Assembly (NCBI GenBank): GCA_030043155.1
Contig: JASHYE010000336.1
Span: forward strand, 1 to 16,926
Reading direction: 5' to 3'
DNA from: Candidatus Acidiferrales bacterium
Lineage (GTDB): Bacteria; Acidobacteriota; Terriglobia; Acidoferrales; UBA7541
Length of the DNA: 16,926 nt
The position numbers and the translations under genes are program-made. The notes under the pieces are model-generated. The model saw nothing but the letters and a program-made list of their open reading frames with translations, made no database searches and was not told the DNA's origin. How positions within the stretch are numbered: position 1 is the stretch's first letter; every line of letters starts with the position of its first letter. Below are positions 14,024-16,926 of this stretch, piece after piece.

Positions 14024-15532
14024 CTATGACAGTCGCACAAGGCGAGAGACATAAGGAAAGTGGGATTGAATCAATTTCCGATCGCCTGAATTCAGTCCTA
14101 CCGCGTAGGCTAGAATCAAAAGCAGCGTTCCTTGCCACGTAAGACTCAGAAAAAAGTGAGGTATGTTGCCATTTGCTTGAAAACCGCTGACGACCCCGCA
14201 CACAACCATAAAAATACTGCAGGCGGCTAGGGGTCTTGCTAGCGCTCTGACAAAATAATCAACAAGCGACAGGCGCAGGACCCGCGCTACGTACCAGGGC
14301 TGCAAGGTTAGCTTAACAGCAAGCAAGGGAACGGCTGTGCCTAGAGCGACTCCTACAATGCCGTATCGATGCGCCCAATAAACGCTCAGAGCAAGATTCG
14401 CAAGTCCTTCACCGATGGTCCATATTCCGTAAGCCCGATGGCGATTCTTCGCAATCAATGTGACAGGCGTTCCGAGTTGTGCTGACGAAGAAACAGCTCC
14501 GACAGCGAGTAATACCAGGATCGAATAGCTTGAAACGTAACGCGGTCCCACCCAAAGTAGCAACAGCGTTCGACCATGCAATATGAGTACTGCACCGATG
14601 GCGAGCGAGACTAAGGCTGACAGTCGCGTCACATTGATAAAAATCTCTTGCATTTCCTTTTCACGGCCTTGGCTATCGAGATGGCTCATCCGAGGCAGCA
14701 ATGGACTTACCAACCCCGTGATGATCGGACGCATATAGCTGACTAACCGGGATCCAACCGTAAATGGAGTGATCAACGCGGCGTTTAGCACGCGGCCGAT
14801 GACAACCGAATCGGTCGAGTCCCGGAGCAACTGGCCAGCGTTATTCAGCAAGGTCCAAAAGCTGAATACCAACAGCTCACGAGCAGTACGCAAGTTGACC
14901 AAGCGGGCTGCGAATATCGCTTCTGGATCAATCCTCCGAATCATCCAGGCGCTCAAGGGCAGGCACGCAAGAGTAGAGATGAGCACGCACACGCCGACGG
15001 CGACGACTCCGTATCCGCGCAGTAAGACGATCCAGATGAGGAGCGTACGCAGGGTTTGACGGAATACGGAAACAATGTTGGACAAATCGAAGCGGTCGAG
15101 ACCGCAGAGATAGGATCCGAGCAATGCCGTTGGTACTCCCGTTCCTAGGTTGACACCGAGAAGAATTACAAGCCACGTGAAGAGTTGCTGCTGTGCAGCC
15201 TTGAGCTTGAAAAACGCCGGCAGCACCGCCGAAAGTCCCAGGAAAACCGCAATGATAAACGCCCCTAGAACAATGGTCACCGCGAGCGCCGTGCTAAATA
15301 CAGCATTGAGAGCCTCGCGATCAGGCGTACCGCTCAAGCGGCCGACGAAACGCTGTAAGGTGCTCCGAATACCCTGAGTCAGAACATCAAAATATCCCAC
15401 CGCCGAAAACGCGAGTGTGTAGATTCCAAACGCGAAGTCGCCAAGATGATGAATCATGAACGGCGTGATCAGGAGAGAGAGCAAGCCCTCTGCGAAAAGG
15501 CTGGCCCAGTTACTGAGGACACTGCGGCGCAT
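14024..15532 (-). CDS. Wzx-like polysaccharide flippase (MVF/MATE-like superfamily)
   Basis: A 502-aa polytopic inner-membrane protein of the oligosaccharide-flippase group, with about 12-14 hydrophobic segments. The N-terminus (RRSVLSNWASLFAEGLLSLL then TPFMIHHLGDFAFGIYTLA) is typical, and LWVGPRYVSSYSILVLLAVGA fits the C-terminal half. It would flip the lipid-linked repeat unit to the periplasmic face, upstream of the O-antigen ligase/polymerase. ATG 15532 is chosen; an in-frame TTG at 15601 would add 23 polar residues, and neither has a clear Shine-Dalgarno. It is a single-gene minus-strand unit, convergent with the copy B acyltransferase and divergent from the second GH-like gene. Length is slightly above the usual 420-500 aa. 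Confidence 0.87.
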   Translation of the reverse strand: MRRSVLSNWASLFAEGLLSLLITPFMIHHLGDFAFGIYTLAFSAVGYFDVLTQGIRSTLQRFVGRLSGTPDREALNAVFSTALAVTIVLGAFIIAVFLGLSAVLPAFFKLKAAQQQLFTWLVILLGVNLGTGVPTALLGSYLCGLDRFDLSNIVSVFRQTLRTLLIWIVLLRGYGVVAVGVCVLISTLACLPLSAWMIRRIDPEAIFAARLVNLRTARELLVFSFWTLLNNAGQLLRDSTDSVVIGRVLNAALITPFTVGSRLVSYMRPIITGLVSPLLPRMSHLDSQGREKEMQEIFINVTRLSALVSLAIGAVLILHGRTLLLLWVGPRYVSSYSILVLLAVGAVSSSAQLGTPVTLIAKNRHRAYGIWTIGEGLANLALSVYWAHRYGIVGVALGTAVPLLAVKLTLQPWYVARVLRLSLVDYFVRALARPLAACSIFMVVCGVVSGFQANGNIPHFFLSLTWQGTLLLILAYAVGLNSGDRKLIQSHFPYVSRLVRLS

Positions 15533-15874
15533 ATTCGTCTTTGGTCTCTTTGCGGAGCCTCCGGACGATTTTTCGGAATTGAGATCGTGGCTTGGATTCA
15601 AAGGCTAATCCACTCGTGTGCGAATTATCTACATTGGTGCTGAAAAGACCGCCGCGTCGACTTCCATACTTTTATTTCAGGCAAACACGCACACTGGTAT
15701 CATATGTCAAGACTGAGTGAATTCCAGAGGACGCGAATTGACACATATTCTTCAGTTATAACTAAAGTCAAAGTCTCGGGAGTTTCTGGCGATCCGGATT
15801 CGATATACGATCCACGCGGTTAACTTGAGGATCCAGGAGGCAAGGCGATTGCTGCTGCGGTCAAACTGTTAGAT
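15533..15874. other. Divergent intergenic region before the second GH-like gene
   Basis: About 340 bp, or 273 bp if the flippase starts at TTG 15601. No gene seen. It holds the TTGACA promoter candidate, a small bulged hairpin (GGATTCG/CGATCC around 15796-15813) and GGAGG at 15836-15840. The GGAGG is about 34 nt before ATG 15875 and 7 nt before an in-frame ATT, too far for the ATG. Confidence 0.45.
15738..15766 (+). promoter_or_regulatory. Candidate promoter of the second GH-like gene
   Basis: A consensus -35 TTGACA (15738-15743) is followed at 17 nt by ACTAAA (15761-15766). TATAAC (15757-15762) is a better -10 but only 13 nt away. TTGAC also forms a dyad with GTCAA (15767-15771) around the box. 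The leader would be about 100 nt. Confidence 0.3.
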
Positions 15875-16926
15875 ATGAAAAAATTCTCGATTGCATTAGC
15901 TTTTCTCCTGATTTGTTTGGGCGCTTTGGATATGAGTCCGCGGCGGCCTGGAGTGAATGCGGCTGCATCGCAAAGCTCGTCGCTCCCGTCATTGGATAGA
16001 TATGGCGGATCGTTACAGCTGCCCTGCGGACGCAAAACCGGGGTCTTTGGGCTTGCGAAAATCGGGAAACGGTGGATGTTCTGCGATCCATTGGGGAATG
16101 GATTCATTTCGATGAGTGTAGGCAACGTGAGTCCCGACGGTAGCCAGACGCTCGACTGTGAGGGTAAGAACGTCTATGCCGTTTACGCCGCAAAGTACGG
16201 CTCTTCGGGCAATGTTTCGAGTACGGGCTGGAATTGGGCGTGGCAAACACTGAAGCGAATGAAGAGTTGGGGATTCAATACTCTGGGCGAGGACTCTTAC
16301 GACGCGTTGACGTTCCCGTGGGCGCAGTGCCCTCGATGCGGTTGGCCAAGGCGCGCGCAGCCGATTCCCATGCCGATCATGTTCGAGTTAAAGCCCGCTA
16401 TCAATGGATCTGTCGACCGCGAAGGATACTTAGGCAGTCCGATTAAAGATGAGATCAGCGGAGTGAATAAGAATTACCAGGGGTATCGAGGCGGAGCGCT
16501 GTTTGACGTTTTCGATCCGAACCTTAGCAAGGAGTGGCGGAGTGAATTGGCAAAACCAAACGGTGTGGTTGTGCAGCAAATCCGCAGCAACAACCCTTAC
16601 ATATTGGGAGTTTTGACGGAGGATTCGGATTACTTTTGGGGATCCGGCGCCGGCCCTGACTTTAAGACCGGGCATACGACGGCCAACATCAGCTGGCTGA
16701 CTCTTCTGACGAGTCCAGTGCGTACTTACATAAGGGCCACCCAGTTCATGAATAAATCTTTTCTGTATCGCCCTCAGCAGTTGTACTCGAAGGCGCAAGC
16801 GACGAATCCAGCGACGGCCTGTTCGATTTCCAACCCCTGCAGCCTGCGCGATTATCTGTGGCAGAAGTATGGAGGAAGCATCTCAGCATTGAATGCGGCC
16901 TGGGGTTCGAATTACACCACGTTTGA
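15875..16926 (+). CDS. Exported glycoside-hydrolase-like protein without Ig repeats (copy 2, truncated by window end)
   Basis: An open frame of 350 codons plus two bases, with no stop before the window ends. It begins with a standard signal peptide (MKKFSIALAFLLICLGAL, with possible cleavage after VNA near residue 29), so the protein is exported, probably secreted rather than a lipoprotein. From LDRYG (residue 40) it aligns with residue 335 onward of the protein at 41-3127: WMFCDPLGNGFISMSVGNV, WQTLKRMKSWGFNTLGEDS, FDVFDPNLSKEWRSELA, and DYFWGSGAGPDFKTGHTTAN. It lacks the three Ig repeats entirely. At the presumed acid/base position it reads TEDSDYFWG, again without the Asn-Glu pair of GH50/GH42-like enzymes. 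Two stretches are almost base-for-base identical to copy 1, the rest much less so. ATG 15875 is the first ATG of the frame; no good Shine-Dalgarno precedes it. The second half, with the presumed nucleophile, lies beyond the window. Confidence 0.82.
   Translation, partial: MKKFSIALAFLLICLGALDMSPRRPGVNAAASQSSSLPSLDRYGGSLQLPCGRKTGVFGLAKIGKRWMFCDPLGNGFISMSVGNVSPDGSQTLDCEGKNVYAVYAAKYGSSGNVSSTGWNWAWQTLKRMKSWGFNTLGEDSYDALTFPWAQCPRCGWPRRAQPIPMPIMFELKPAINGSVDREGYLGSPIKDEISGVNKNYQGYRGGALFDVFDPNLSKEWRSELAKPNGVVVQQIRSNNPYILGVLTEDSDYFWGSGAGPDFKTGHTTANISWLTLLTSPVRTYIRATQFMNKSFLYRPQQLYSKAQATNPATACSISNPCSLRDYLWQKYGGSISALNAAWGSNYTTF
16634..16689 (+). repeat. Direct repeat block A, copy 2 (56 bp)
   Basis: Identical to 1682-1737. 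The flanks at 16690-16771 are strongly diverged from 1738-1819, so identity is patchy rather than gene-wide. Confidence 0.93.
16772..16926 (+). repeat. Direct repeat block B, copy 2 (155 bp, open-ended)
   Basis: Matches 1820-1974 with one difference and is still matching at the last base of the window. The right end of the repeat is therefore not defined here. Confidence 0.93.

Noticed and set aside
13771..14052. 93-aa minus-strand frame downstream of the flippase gene
   Set aside because: Overlaps the flippase end, no ribosome-binding site or motif, and runs through the nested stem structure; more likely non-coding.
41..16926. Composite transposon or integrative element bounded by the two GH-like genes
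   Set aside because: No transposase, integrase, tRNA target or terminal inverted repeats are visible; the repeats are coding segments and homologous recombination explains them.

Overview
The window is a polysaccharide-type gene cluster from a free-living bacterium, most likely an Acidobacteriota (Terriglobia-like) soil lineage. That placement is an inference from three things: the mid-50s GC impression, putative-Ig (He_PIG) repeats with 'SGxLPxGLSLxxxTGxISGTP' motifs on an exported protein, and a cluster mixing FemAB-like, sulfotransferase and Wzx/Wzy-type genes. No rRNA, tRNA, CRISPR array, transposase or integrase was seen.

Layout. (1) 41-3127 (+): a large exported, probably lipoprotein, three-Ig, glycoside-hydrolase-like protein. 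(2) 3332-6818 (-): a leftward block of Gfo/Idh/MocA oxidoreductase, NAD-dependent epimerase/dehydratase (coupled through a TTGA overlap) and a FemAB/BioF2-like acyltransferase. (3) 6819-6987: divergent control region with a TATAAT box and a dyad. (4) 6988-10035 (+): a rightward block of sulfotransferase, PEP-CTERM-type FemAB-like protein and family 2 glycosyltransferase. (5) 10048-12154 (-): a second, heparan-sulfate-type sulfotransferase overlapping an O-antigen ligase/polymerase, perhaps preceded by a small coupled ORF. (6) 12529-13749 (+): a second copy of the FemAB/BioF2-like acyltransferase. (7) 14024-15532 (-): a Wzx-like flippase. (8) 15875-16926 (+, runs off the end): a second copy of the GH-like protein, without the Ig domains.

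How the genes may work together (inference): nucleotide-sugar tailoring (oxidoreductase plus epimerase), sugar transfer (GT2), export across the inner membrane (flippase) and polymerisation or ligation (O-antigen ligase family) give a surface glycan. Two PAPS-type sulfotransferases and three FemAB/GNAT-type transferases could decorate it with sulfate and acyl or aminoacyl groups. The flanking GH-like proteins could process or bind it. No initiating glycosyltransferase, Wza/Wzc exporter, exosortase or PAPS synthesis gene is visible, so the cluster is incomplete here or relies on genes elsewhere.

The most striking observation is that the cluster is bracketed by two same-strand GH-like paralogues exactly 14,952 bp apart. 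They are diverged over most of their length but share patches of near-identical DNA (56 of 56 bp, and 154 of 155 bp running to the window edge). This suggests recent gene conversion, and a route for looping out or amplifying the whole cluster.
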